64,000 nt of DNA, from positions 7,068,001-7,132,000 of the forward strand of contig NC_067205.1 in NCBI RefSeq assembly GCF_026262505.1, written 5' to 3'. Numbering within the stretch: the first letter of the stretch is position 1; each line of letters opens with the position of its first letter. Source of the DNA: Trichomonas vaginalis G3 (taxonomy: Eukaryota > Parabasalia > Trichomonadida > Trichomonadidae). The position numbers and the translations under genes were made by a program. Positions 46,731 through 56,768 of this stretch are shown in pieces. Below the pieces are notes generated by a model that was given only the letters and a program-made list of their open reading frames with translations, ran no database searches and was not told the origin of the DNA.

Positions 46731-49700
46731 CTTCAACTTACGAATAAAGCTTGTTTTAGTCGTTATTGAGAAGTTAAACTTTTCAGCAAAGCAAGGACTA
46801 GAAGACTTACATAAGTCAAATCCAATCTCTTGACCGTCATAAAGTGCTTTATATAACTTCATAACACTGAACTCAGAGTCTTTGTCATATGTTCCTTGCG
46901 GAACCATTAAACCTTTATCTTCATCATAGAAACACTGAACAGAGTCAGGAAACATTTCATTAGCGGTTAAAGCAATAACATCTTGCTTCACGCCTTTCAT
47001 TCTGCAGTGAAATGCAACTTCATTTAAATCGTTAGTGAGTAAGTCTATGTAGGTCTTCTTTCCACAAAATATTGACTTGTATGCTAAACTTTGTTTTCCA
47101 GGTGTTATTTCTGCGAAGTCACTATGAAACTGACCAAGGTTTTTACCAATGAGAACTCTTCCATAACGTTTCTCAAACTCTTCAGCTAAACGAGGGATAT
47201 CTTCATTGTAGAGATGCATACTGTCGGTATCGCTATAAAAGATGTCCATTCCTAAGTCTTCAGCAGTACAGAATACTTCACACATTATTCTCTTCGACAT
47301 AGATAGAATGTTAACACCAAGTGGACAGAAGTTAAAGTGTCTGCAAATGCTTTTCGTTAGCTTGAAAATAGTTTTATCTGAACCATCCAAACCTTCGAAC
47401 TTCACTATATGGTTGTATTTCTGATGGCATATCTTATAGCATCTTTGTCATCTACTATGGTTATTTTTGACTCAATAGGAGATAAAATGGTTTTGCCATA
47501 AATACTGTTCAGAATGAGCTTTATATTTTCTTGCAAAGGATTTCCTTCTTTCTTATACTTTAACCTTAACTCAAACAACTTCTTTACTTCATCTCTTATT
47601 CTAATATCTCTGTTTCCATCGTAATAGTATCCTTGCAACACTTCACATTTGACACCTTGATATTTTATGAGGTCTTGTAATGTTATATGGTCAACATACA
47701 TGAGACAGCAAGTGTTTGAACTTCTGGGAACGTTAAGTTCTGGATTTAGTTCAGGGTCACAAACTATTAAAGGAAAGTGTCTATGTATTCCAATCTCTGT
47801 TATCTTAATGAGAACAAAGAAGCCGGACATAAACTTTTCACCAATGGGTTCCTTTTGGTCGTCATCGAATAAATGTCTCATGAGATACTCTGTGCTTAGC
47901 ATCTCATCCTTCAATACTTTTGGAATTCCTTCTAAAGTATACAATCTTGCTATAGCTGATGGATATAATGAAACAGCGTCGAAGTCAGCAATGAGTTTCT
48001 TTTTGCTCTTTTGTTTCATGTTATCTGACAACATACATCTTCCACCTTGAATGCATCTCGAAATAAATTCTCTTGGTTTATTTGAGAGGTCATAAAGATT
48101 TCCATTCGGGAAGTACACTCTGTTCTCAAATAATTTGTTAGCAATTGAACAAATACTAACGTAGTCATAAACGTTTAAATCAAATTCTTTCAATATGTCA
48201 TTGCGGAACTTAACAAAACCTTCTCTTAAAATTCTTACATCTTGTTTGCAATAAAACGTGCTATATTTTTCTAAGTCGAAGTGGTTCTCATCTATTCTGC
48301 AACCTTTGATGGAATCTATGTTCTTCATGAACGTTTCAATATCTTTTACAAACTTACATGCTTCAGAAATGACACCAGTTCTGTTGTCATTTGCTAACAA
48401 AACACTGCTGTAGTAGTTGTATGGAAATACTTCTTTCGGTCCTGTTTGTAAGTTAAACATAGCAGGAAATAGTTTAAGTTTCTTATTTATAACACTGTAA
48501 GAGTCTTTTATAATAATTGCCCTTCCTTTATATAAGCCAGTTATTTGCATTGTTCGTGAACCTTTAATGATGGGAGTTCCTTTCACTTCTGTCATGTGTC
48601 TTAAGATGAAGTTTATGTCATAACTGAGGTTATGGAAATATATTAAACTCTTGTCAGGAAGTCGCTCCAAAAATTCTGTTGCACAGTTCTGACCCCAAAT
48701 GCTTTCACTCACTGAACCATCTTCACTGTCATAACAGATGTTAAAAGCTTTATGAAAGCCATCGGTACTGCACTCAAAGTCAGCAAAGAAAACGTGCTCA
48801 GGAATGAACTTGCACTTATTTTTATTTACTTCTTTTGACTCGGCTTTCTTCTTCAGTTGTACACAATACTTTGGAGCATATGTCAAATCTTTAAATGGTG
48901 CAAGGTTCTGTTTATATAAGTCAGTCGTATATGTGAAAAGTTCTCCATAAGAAATAGGTTCGAAATATTTGCACTCCCACAATGTTTTCATAACATCCCA
49001 TAGCGGTGTAGTTCTATCCATGCGAACAATGTATTTACCATCTCTCTTTGTATAAATCTTCATCTGTTTCTCAATGTTCATTCCACCACACTCCTTCAAG
49101 ATTTCTATATAGTTGCGAATGAAATATGTTGTCATTGGAAGTCTTTCATTTAGCATGTAGTGGTCTTCAACAAGAAGTAAGTCAATAGTTCGAACAGTTT
49201 CACATTCTTTTGGTATGTATCTCTTTATTTCATTATGTCTTGAGTCATTGAAATAACCAATGGTAACATTAAATGCTATACCTGTTGCGTCAGAAATTTC
49301 TTGTACTTTACTTTGAGGAAAGTCTCTAACACGAATGACTTCTCTCATGTGGTCAATAGTTTCTTCATTTACTCCAGCCTGAATGCAAGCATAAACGAAA
49401 CAATTGTCTTCTGTCATAAGTGTTGCAGTTCTTTTGTTCAGTTCATTGAAGATTTGGTAGCGTTCAAGATTTATAGGTAATGTGCAAAGATACTTCCAGA
49501 ACTGACCGCTTCTCTTCTTATAAAACTTCTTTTCACCATTATCTTTCCAAAAGCTTTCTATAAGTGCTGTTTCCTGTTTGCTTAAGAGCTTCAAAATGGC
49601 TTTCTGGTCATTCTGTCAGTGTGCTTTCATCTCTATATGGTCTCTTTTTTGGTTTGCCTTTCTTTACATCTGACATCGTTAAGCCTTCATATTCTGTTAA

Positions 49701-50568
49701 ATCATACATCTTTATTTCAGTAAGATTCTTTATGTTTGTCAAGAAGAAGTCATAGTGCATTTCAACAATACCTGCAGCATTTGCTTCTATCTCTGATATA
49801 AAGTTCTCCTTCAAGAGCTGATGTAGTAATGTTCCAATATTATTGAGGTTTAACGTAGAACATTCATACTTTCCACCAAGTTTATAACATACCATCCATC
49901 TTGTTGGAGTTTATTTTAATCTTCTCTAAGAGTCTCATGAAAACCTTACCGAAATGTTTGTGTAAGTAGTCTCTGTTTGGTTCATCTAAAGCTTCGATGT
50001 TAAAGTCAATGAGTCTATTGCCTGACTTCACATTTCTCTTCCTATTCTCTTCATCTTTCTTTAACCATCTCTCACCTTCTTTTGGTTTGTCGTCAATGGA
50101 ACGAATGACATCGTTAGCTTTGCGAACTTGTTCTATAGCGCTCTTAAACATCTCTCTTCTCTGTTGTTTCAGTGTGTCGTCTCTCTTTCGTGTTTCACCA
50201 ACGTTTGCATTTGTTATGTCAAACATCTCTTGACGAACATCATGCGAAAGAGCTTTACGAGTATGACCAACGTTTGCATTTGTTATGTCAAACATTTCTC
50301 TTCTTACTTCATGAGGTACTGAACGTCTATGATATAAGTCAATAGCAACGTCATTTAAAGGAAATGCTCTTGCATGGACTTCGTCCTCGCCGCGTTGCGG
50401 CTTTATGAACTCATGAATTCTATCATAACTTATTGCACCATTATAGTCTTTAATGAAGTCAGCGAGTGCTTTTTTGTTTGTTGCGTAATGCTTTGCTACT
50501 TCTATGTTAGCTTCTGTAAGAAGTTGTTTTATTTCCGAGTGTTCTAACTTAGACAACTTCCGATACAT
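46725..50568 (-). CDS. Polinton DNA polymerase B, protein-primed type (fossil)
   Basis: From N to C terminus: repeated EMFDITNANVG motifs (near 50290-50190); a basic linker; an OTU-like block, NCFVYACIQAG with VEDHYML, near 49410-49160; exonuclease motifs FADFECSTDGF near 48790, YFHNLSYDINFI near 48640 and FYCKQDVRIL near 48250; palm motif ADFDAVSLYPSAI near 47980; KLILNSIYGKTI near 47500; and FYSDTDSMHLY near 47230. This is the protein-primed polymerase layout of Polintons. The OTU-like call is weaker than the others. The gene is broken in a few places. It carries a GC-rich paired-hairpin insertion at 50372-50401. Confidence 0.8.
50372..50401 (-). repeat. GC-rich paired-hairpin micro-insertion, absent from copy A
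   Basis: The minus strand reads GCCGC-AAC-GCGGC, GA, GGAC-GAA-GTCC. Compared with A (around 1195-1210), C has exactly 27 extra bases here, keeping frame: FINARAF in A versus a version with nine more residues (KPQRGEDEVHAR) in C. Confidence 0.8.
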
Positions 50569-50656
50569 CTTTAGTAGGAAAAAAAAAATATTTTTGAAAA
50601 AATTAGATTAGATTTTTTAAAGTTATTTTTCAAAATAATTTAATATTTTTATTTTA
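50569..50656. promoter_or_regulatory. Bidirectional AT-rich promoter gap
   Basis: 88 bases between the divergent polymerase and 157-aa genes, with A-runs and T-runs near each start, as in A (1373-1461). Confidence 0.4.
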
Positions 50657-51130
50657 ATGAAACACATGCAAGATTGCAAGTTCTTTTCATACAATGCTCT
50701 CGCTACTGCCATCAAGAATGAGTTCAATAATGCTTCAAATGTTAATGTTATCTTTAACAAGAAGTTTGTGAAAGAATCTAAGTTTGGTCAGTATGTCAGA
50801 CCATTAGCTATCGTCATTGACCGCAAACGTTATACTTCACAAGAGTTAGCAGTAGTTTTGAAACAAAAGAGTTTCTTCGTGAATGTCAAAGATACTCATT
50901 ATACTGTTATAAAGAACTCTAATATTGACTTCTTCAGTATTGCTTTAAATCTTTCCGAACAGAAAGAATATAAGAAGGGTGAAACAAATGTGAAATATTA
51001 TCCTTCATCTCTGAAGACAATAACGAACAAAGATGTTATACAGAAATTCTTACCAAAGGTTGAAGAAGCTTCTATTGACATTGACGAAGGAAGTGAAATG
51101 GTTGAAGAAATAGACCCTGAAGTTATTTAA
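50657..51130 (+). CDS. Conserved Polinton protein of unknown function (157 aa), C copy
   Basis: Same length and ends as 1462-1935. The roughly ten amino-acid differences seen by eye are mostly mild (A/V, G/N, M/L), so both copies look like products of selection. It is open in both elements. Family unknown. Confidence 0.65.
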   Translation: MKHMQDCKFFSYNALATAIKNEFNNASNVNVIFNKKFVKESKFGQYVRPLAIVIDRKRYTSQELAVVLKQKSFFVNVKDTHYTVIKNSNIDFFSIALNLSEQKEYKKGETNVKYYPSSLKTITNKDVIQKFLPKVEEASIDIDEGSEMVEEIDPEVI

Positions 51131-51140
51131 CCAAAAATAT

Positions 51141-51245
51141 ATTTTTGAATAACTGAGTGTCACCACGTCACCACGTCACCATGTCACCAGGTTAATTAAC
51201 TTCTTTTAAAAATGATGACAACATGACATTTTGACAACACAGCAG
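51141..51245. repeat. B2-type GACAACATGACATTTTGAC repeat inside C
   Basis: CACCACGTCACCACGTCACC, CAGGTTAATTAACTTCTTTT, then GACAACATGACATTTTGACA. It is the same unit as in B2 at 38395-38480. A does not have it at this place (1936-1966), so it came into C after the split or was lost from A. Confidence 0.6.
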
Positions 51246-51254
51246 GATTAATGC

Positions 51255-51360
51255 AAAATGAATGTTATCATTAATGTTATCGTTAATGTTATCGTTTATG
51301 TTATCGTTAATGTTATCGTTTATGTTATCGTTAATGTTATCGTTAATGTTATCAGTGTCG
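51255..51360. repeat. 12-base minisatellite (AATGTTATCGTT)
   Basis: About nine units of TTATCGTTAATG-type sequence. One strand reads NDNINDNI repeats, which I take as a by-product. Confidence 0.7.
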
Positions 51361-51428
51361 AACATAATTGACGTAGGATTCATGACTTCTTCGTAAATGA
51401 GTGTAAATATAGCACAAAAATATATTTT

Positions 51429-51476
51429 AGGTGAAGAGGTGAGATCTCACCCGTTTTTTCACCTCTTTTTTCACCT
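51429..51476. repeat. GGTGAGATCTCACC palindrome array
   Basis: AGGTGAAGAGGTGAG, TCTCACCC and two TTTTTTCACCT units, some 50 bases beyond the stop of the KilA-N gene. Confidence 0.5.
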
Positions 51477-51529
51477 CATTCTCTTTTCGTTAATGTTGTC
51501 GTGACTTCTTCGTTAATGTTGCCGTGACT

Positions 51530-52356
51530 TCATTCTTCCTCTTTGAAGTTATCGAAATATTCTGTTATTTTTTCCTTCAGTAATGTTAAGTCTTCTTTGA
51601 ATGTAAGTATTGTGCAACCGTTGATGTCATAGTGTGTTTGAGGAAGAGTATTTTTGACAATTTCCTTTATTTGCTCATTCGGTGTCATTGAAATCGGTAA
51701 GTTTTCACGATAGAACCAGTTTCTGTCAGATTTATATATTTTAGCTAAGTCATAAAAGCTCTTGTTGTTTCTTCTGACTAAATGCAACATAACCATATCT
51801 TTATCTTCTTCTTTCTCCAATTCTTCAGTATATATCATATACCTATAACTCTTTTCCTTTCCTTTTGGTACTGAACGTGGTATTCTTTTCTGTATGCTTT
51901 TGTCTTTGGATTCAATGACTTCATCTTTTGCATGAAGTTTCTTTTCCATCTCTCCACGTTCTGCTTTATATAGTTCATCTAACATCATGAAAATATAACA
52001 AGCATAACGAGGTGAAGCCCATATTGCTACAGCGTTTACTAAAAGTCTATGAACATAATAACCTTTCAAACCAGGAGCCAAATTCTTGCGATTTTCATAC
52101 GGAATCTCTTCTCTCGGTTTTCCGAGGGAAGCAATCATATGAGGAAATTCTTCTAAAAGTTCTTTTGTCTGTTGGTTTTCAAACCAATGATATGCTTGCT
52201 TTGTAGAACGAAGAGCATTCATTATACTTTGCATTTGGTACATGTCATCTTTGACTGAACGAATGAGACGTAACTGTTTGTTATACTGTATGTACTCGTA
52301 TTCTTCATTTATAGCTTCATGACTATAACTGTTGTTGTGTTCTCTAATGTTGACAT
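51530..52356 (-). CDS. KilA-N domain protein, C copy
   Basis: Counterpart of 2219-3047 with KilA-N motifs GYYVHRLLVNAVAIWASPRY and CYIFMMLDELY. The C-terminal DLAKIYKSDRNWFYRENL region is conserved. The gene reads open over most of its length here. The promoter module lies at 52373-52411. Confidence 0.65.
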
Positions 52357-52372
52357 TACTGTCTTTACATAC

Positions 52373-52411
52373 AAATAAAAAAATAAATAAAAATAAAACT
52401 AACTTTATTTT
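52373..52411 (-). promoter_or_regulatory. Polinton T-rich promoter module
   Basis: GTTAGTTTTATTTTTATTTA and a T-rich run on the minus strand, followed by TTGTATGTAAAGACAG towards the start codon. Confidence 0.5.
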
Positions 52412-52443
52412 CTGACTTTCACAAAAGACCAAAAATAAACGCT

Positions 52444-53055
52444 TTACATGTATTTTTCAGCAACTTCGTCAAATAATTTTATAGCTTTATCTATCTCATC
52501 TACTTCAAACGTTTCTTTACCTTTCGTGGGAGCACCATACATTTTCTCAAAAACTTCAAGCAGTTCTGTTTCAGCAGCTCTCATATCATTAACAAACACA
52601 ACCTTGACTCTATTGACTGTACTGTCATATCTTTGAGTTATATTATATGTCCTTCCTATCTTATATCTTTTTGTGTTGAAGTCCTTCGGTTTCTGAACGA
52701 TGTAAAGTAAGCCTTCACTGCAACGTTCCGTATCGAATGAACCATATGTTATGAAGTTATATCCAACAACTGGGTCTAACCATAACAAAACTATTGGTAT
52801 AAGACTTTTGTCTATAAGATATGCTCTTGTTCCATGAAATGCTACTGATATCATAAGCTCAGGATTTCTTGTCAAAATTTTCTGAGTTGAAGCATTTCTA
52901 ACCCAGTCGTTTGTTTTCTTTCCAGATGGAGATATAATGTCTGACAAAGAATATTTGTTGTATTTCTTTGAGTATCTTACGTTTAAATCACCTATTCTAA
53001 CCACTTTGGTGTCATTGTCTATCTTTCTAACTGTTTCAAACTCAATGTTTGTCAT
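52444..53055 (-). CDS. KilA-N plus GIY-YIG/T5orf172-like protein, C copy
   Basis: Nearly the same as 3136-3747, with differences concentrated near the C-terminus (VFEKMYGAPTKGK versus KFEKRYGAPIKGK). The start again falls after the TATGTAAAGACAG string. It is open in both copies. Confidence 0.6.
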   Translation of the reverse strand: MTNIEFETVRKIDNDTKVVRIGDLNVRYSKKYNKYSLSDIISPSGKKTNDWVRNASTQKILTRNPELMISVAFHGTRAYLIDKSLIPIVLLWLDPVVGYNFITYGSFDTERCSEGLLYIVQKPKDFNTKRYKIGRTYNITQRYDSTVNRVKVVFVNDMRAAETELLEVFEKMYGAPTKGKETFEVDEIDKAIKLFDEVAEKYM

Positions 53056-53072
53056 TACTGTCTTTACATACA

Positions 53073-53108
53073 AAATAAAAAAATAAATAAAAATAAAATT
53101 AGCGTTAT
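53073..53108 (-). promoter_or_regulatory. Polinton T-rich promoter module
   Basis: Minus strand CTAATTTTATTTTTATTTAT and T-rich sequence, then TTTTGTATGTAAAGACAGTA before the ATG. In A the matching place (3766-3795) has a shorter version. Confidence 0.45.
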
Positions 53109-53164
53109 TTTTCTAACTAATGAAATTCATTATTTTTGTGCTGAATTCAATAAAAATAATTTTT

Positions 53165-53233
53165 AGGTGAAGAGGTGAGATCTCACCTTTTTTTTCACCT
53201 AATTTTTCACCTCTTTTTTCACCTATTTTTTCA
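53165..53233. repeat. GGTGAGATCTCACC palindrome array, extended
   Basis: One GGTGAGATCTCACC palindrome and four TTTTTTCACCT-type units, longer than the A version at 3857-3904. It reaches the stop codon of the next gene. Confidence 0.5.
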
Positions 53234-54196
53234 CAAGCGTTTTACATGAATTGTACGATGTATATTTGAAATCCTAAACAATTTCGTAGCTTCAATTTCT
53301 TCTTTTAGTACATCGAATGTTTTAATCATGCCGAAAGTCTCTTTATATTTCTTCTTGACGTCAGACAGAAGGAAATCTTCTGCAGTTGGATAGTTTTTGT
53401 TCAGAAATGTCAACATATCCATTTTATCTTCTGCTGGCTTTTCTGCTTCTTTCTTTAAGTCTGCATAGTCGTTTCGCATTCTTTCTATCTCTTTGATTGA
53501 GTAGTTATATTTTCTTATTGCTGCTTTACATTTTGAACATTGCGGATTCATTTTTGCGTTATACATTGAAATAAAACCAGCTAGAACAACTAAGGCGTCA
53601 ATGGTTTTCTTTAACTCAAAAGCTGCTGGTTTTATCTGTTTATTCCATACTTTACCTCTTCTATCTTTATCTCTTATCTGCCATACACATTCAGCAACTA
53701 ACGAAACAAAGTTATCGTATGTCTTAAATTCTTCGGATTTGTAAAGGTCAGAAATATTTTTATAAACCATGTCGCAATCTTTGTCCATAACTTTATGGTT
53801 GCAATGATATCCTAGAAACTCATAGTTTACCTTTCGTATGAACTTCTTTATTTCTACTGAGTCAGTTGGTTTCACTTCTATTTCGTCGAATTCAGGAATA
53901 GTTAGTTTTTGCTGTTGGATTTCAGGCAATTTGGGTAAATGGTCAATAATGTCCTGCATTTCATAAAGATACTGTTCATTTGTTTCATCTTTCGCACTAC
54001 AGTCTAAATTACTTGTTAAAAGTTCTTGCTTTATCTTCTGGATTTCTGTTTCAAAAGTATATGAAGAAGGAATAAAGCTTTTCATCTCTACCAACATTGA
54101 CGTAGGATTCATGACTAACGAGTTTGGTGCTGTAGTTGTGGACAGAGTCCCGCCGTTCGTGGTTTGAATTGTTGTTGTGCCGATTGTTGAAATCAT
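53231..54196 (-). CDS. Conserved Polinton protein of unknown function, C copy (about 321 aa)
   Basis: Counterpart of 3913-4854. I start at MISTIGTTTIQTTN, as in A; the open frame runs further up but through promoter sequence. Eight extra residues (including NGGTLST) come from a 24-bp GC-rich insertion at 54139-54162. The cysteine pair NPQCSKCKAA and HCNHK group are kept. Confidence 0.6.
   Translation of the reverse strand: MISTIGTTTIQTTNGGTLSTTTAPNSLVMNPTSMLVEMKSFIPSSYTFETEIQKIKQELLTSNLDCSAKDETNEQYLYEMQDIIDHLPKLPEIQQQKLTIPEFDEIEVKPTDSVEIKKFIRKVNYEFLGYHCNHKVMDKDCDMVYKNISDLYKSEEFKTYDNFVSLVAECVWQIRDKDRRGKVWNKQIKPAAFELKKTIDALVVLAGFISMYNAKMNPQCSKCKAAIRKYNYSIKEIERMRNDYADLKKEAEKPAEDKMDMLTFLNKNYPTAEDFLLSDVKKKYKETFGMIKTFDVLKEEIEATKLFRISNIHRTIHVKRL
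54139..54162 (-). repeat. GC-rich micro-insertion, absent from copy A
   Basis: 24 extra bases compared with A at 4830, in frame. It contains GGAC-AGA-GTCC followed by a GC-rich CCGCCGTTCGTGG half that pairs less well, so it looks like a variant of the paired-hairpin family. Confidence 0.6.
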
Positions 54197-54281
54197 ATCT
54201 TTTATACAAAATAAAAAAATAAATAATTTTAAAACTAACTTTATTTTTTCTATCTTAAGGAAATTCATGAAAATTCGTGAG

Positions 54282-54327
54282 GGTGAGAAACAGGTGAGAA
54301 AAAGGGTGAGATCTCACCTCTTCACCT
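54282..54327. repeat. GGTGAGATCTCACC palindrome array
   Basis: GGTGAGAAACAGGTGAGAAA, then GGTGAGATCTCACC and TCTTCACC. It lies on the 3' side of the integrase, as in A. Confidence 0.5.
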
Positions 54328-54419
54328 AAAATATATTTTTGGTGAAATTTATGACAAAAAATAAATGAAAACATTAATGATATCATGACTGTTCTCATTC
54401 ATGTCTGATTTACATCTAA

Positions 54420-55512
54420 TGAAAAAGTTTAGAAGAATTTTCTTATCTTTTCTGGCTTATTTTTGTCTTTCCAGTACTCCTGCTCTAATGGTCCCAGATG
54501 TGTTGGCTTTTGACTCTCTCAAGTTCTTAGATGGTATAAACATCTTCAACGCCTCCTTCATATTTCTTACTTTATAAGTGTCATCGTTTATGTTGTAGCC
54601 AAGTATTTCAATAACCACTCCTCGCTTTGCTTCGTCAATGGTTTCAGCAAGTTTGCCATTACTACTTTCGACTAATTTGTGACGAGGGTAAAACGCAATA
54701 GAGTCGTCAGCAGCTTTTATAAGATATCCATTACCTTGCGTAGAGTCTACGATATAATAGTTTCTACTTAACCTTAAACGTTTCTTTGTCAACGGTTTGT
54801 CGTCAAGAACTACACGAACTTTTTACCAGGAATGAGGGTAAATTGTGTTGAATTTCTGATATTTTGTGTTTGGCTTCGTTTCTTTTGTATATACTTTTCT
54901 TCTTGTTGTGTGTCATTGAATTTGGTGTATGTCCTGTTGTAAAATGTGTTGAGGAATTATATACTTCGAGAAAATGTTTCATTGTTTCTTCAGTAAAGTC
55001 TCGCTCTTGGTTTAAATCTCTGAGCGTTCTTATGAAGCGGTTTATGATGCCGAGTATTTATGGTTATGGTCTTCAGTAGTGTAGTGAGTTATGTTATGCT
55101 TAATGAGAAAATCTGTGATTTCATTGCTGAGGTATGTACTGTCTTGGTCTGATGTTAAAGTACTTGGGCTATGTTCTGCTACAAACTTTTGTAAAACTCT
55201 TAACACTTCACGAGTTCCTTTATTTCCTCATTGGATATGCATTGCTTTGCGAGTGTTACATTAATGAAGATGAAGGAATGGTTTATGTCCTCCTTTTCTG
55301 CTTTGAATGAGAGTGTCAAATTGGTATGCGTCAGGAGTGTTGGGTAAATTGGTAAAAAGTAGTCGTAAGGGTTTATTTTTGTTGATGTACAACATTTTTG
55401 TCAAAGAACCTTTTCACTTCAGCTCTGTAGTAAATCCCAACTCTTTGCAGCTTCATTGAACTTCTTAAATGACCTCCATGGATGTGTTTTCGAATACTTC
55501 TTTCAAGCTCAT
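54420..55512 (-). CDS. Polinton rve-type integrase, C copy (fossil)
   Basis: Same gene as 5067-6152, beginning at the shared MSLKEVF start and including the RLRLSRNYYIVDSTQGNGYL tail module. It is the most decayed gene of C, with several breaks. Confidence 0.7.
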
Positions 55513-55539
55513 TTATGTAAAGTTAAAGATTTTATTCTA

Positions 55540-56768
55540 GGCTCAAGCGCGTTCATTGAACTCTATACCATGCGAATACAGTCACAAATGGTGGCATATA
55601 ATCTGCACCCGAGCCTGTTGGATTTGTTGTGAAAGTATGTGAATGATTTCCTCCTGGTTCAGTTGGTCGAAAAGTCTTTTTGCTGCATTGTTATAAGATG
55701 GAGATAAAACGTCATTGCCAGCTTCATACTCTGAGTTGTATAATGGGTGGTCTCTTAATGAGTGGCTATGGTCGCCAGAAAAGTTTGTAGTTCCTGTATG
55801 AGTGTGCGGGGGTAAGTTTGCTTCAGTAATTTTCTTCGAACCTCCTGTTTGCTTTGAATATCTAGCACAGTATAAGAATTTATCTACAATCTGTTCCCAC
55901 GTACCGAAACCCAGAACGTTGCTGGATTTGTTGAGTTCATTGACGTATAAATAGAACCTATAGGATATAATGTTTGAAGTATTTCTGTCTTTAATGTTTG
56001 AAGCTCTGTTTTGTCTGCTTTCTTATCTAACATTGCTGGTAGTTCATATGCTTCAAAGTTTCTGGCATGATCTTCAATATTCCTGCAACTCTTATCTAAA
56101 TTGTTAAGAGTATCTTTTACGCTTGTACTTGGATTTTCTAATGGTGCACTTGAACCAAGGTCAAAGTTCAATATTATGTCGTCTGCTCTAACAGTAGTGA
56201 AGGATTTATGTGTATGGTTCTTGTCAGCTTTCTTATCTAACATTGCTGGTAGTTCATATGCTTCAAAGTTTCTGGCATGATCTTCAATATTCCTGCAACT
56301 CTTATCTAAATTGTTAAGAGTATCTTTTACGCTTGTACTTGGATTTTCTAATGGTGCACTTGAACCAAGGTCAAAGTTCAATATTATGTCGTCTGCTCTA
56401 ACAGTAGTGAAGGATTCATGTGTATGGTTCTTGTAGGCTTATGTCTAATGTAGCTTGAAGTTCATTTATATCGGAGATGTTGTGTTTATGAGATTTCAAA
56501 ACTTTGTTCATTGCTTCGAGTTCAACTTTGTCAGCTTTACTTTAATAGCATCTTCAAACGTTATTTTTGCCTTAACTCTCAAAGTAAATCTTGGTTCAAC
56601 TAATACACCGTTAACATTGAAAGTAGAGGCATAAATTTCACCGGTATAACCAAATGCTTCTGGTGCTTTAGCTACATCATACTGTACAGTACAGCTTATG
56701 TCATAAACCTTTAGCACGAATGTATTTATATCTTCTTTCATTAACATTTTTTGTCTTCGCTTCATCAC
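55540..56768 (-). CDS. Fibre locus, tip and linker part, C copy (fossil)
   Basis: The last codons and the GSIYTSMNSTNP region match A. Between them the tip (about 55640-55800) is a different sequence from A's. Two near-identical 210-bp modules (period seen from 56021 and 56231, LGSSAPLENPSTSVKDTLNN with KADKNHTH) precede the tip. The locus is broken. Confidence 0.6.

Noticed and set aside
51192-51383. A 63-aa protein with NDNI repeats
   Set aside because: It is the translation of a 12-base minisatellite and has no counterpart in A.
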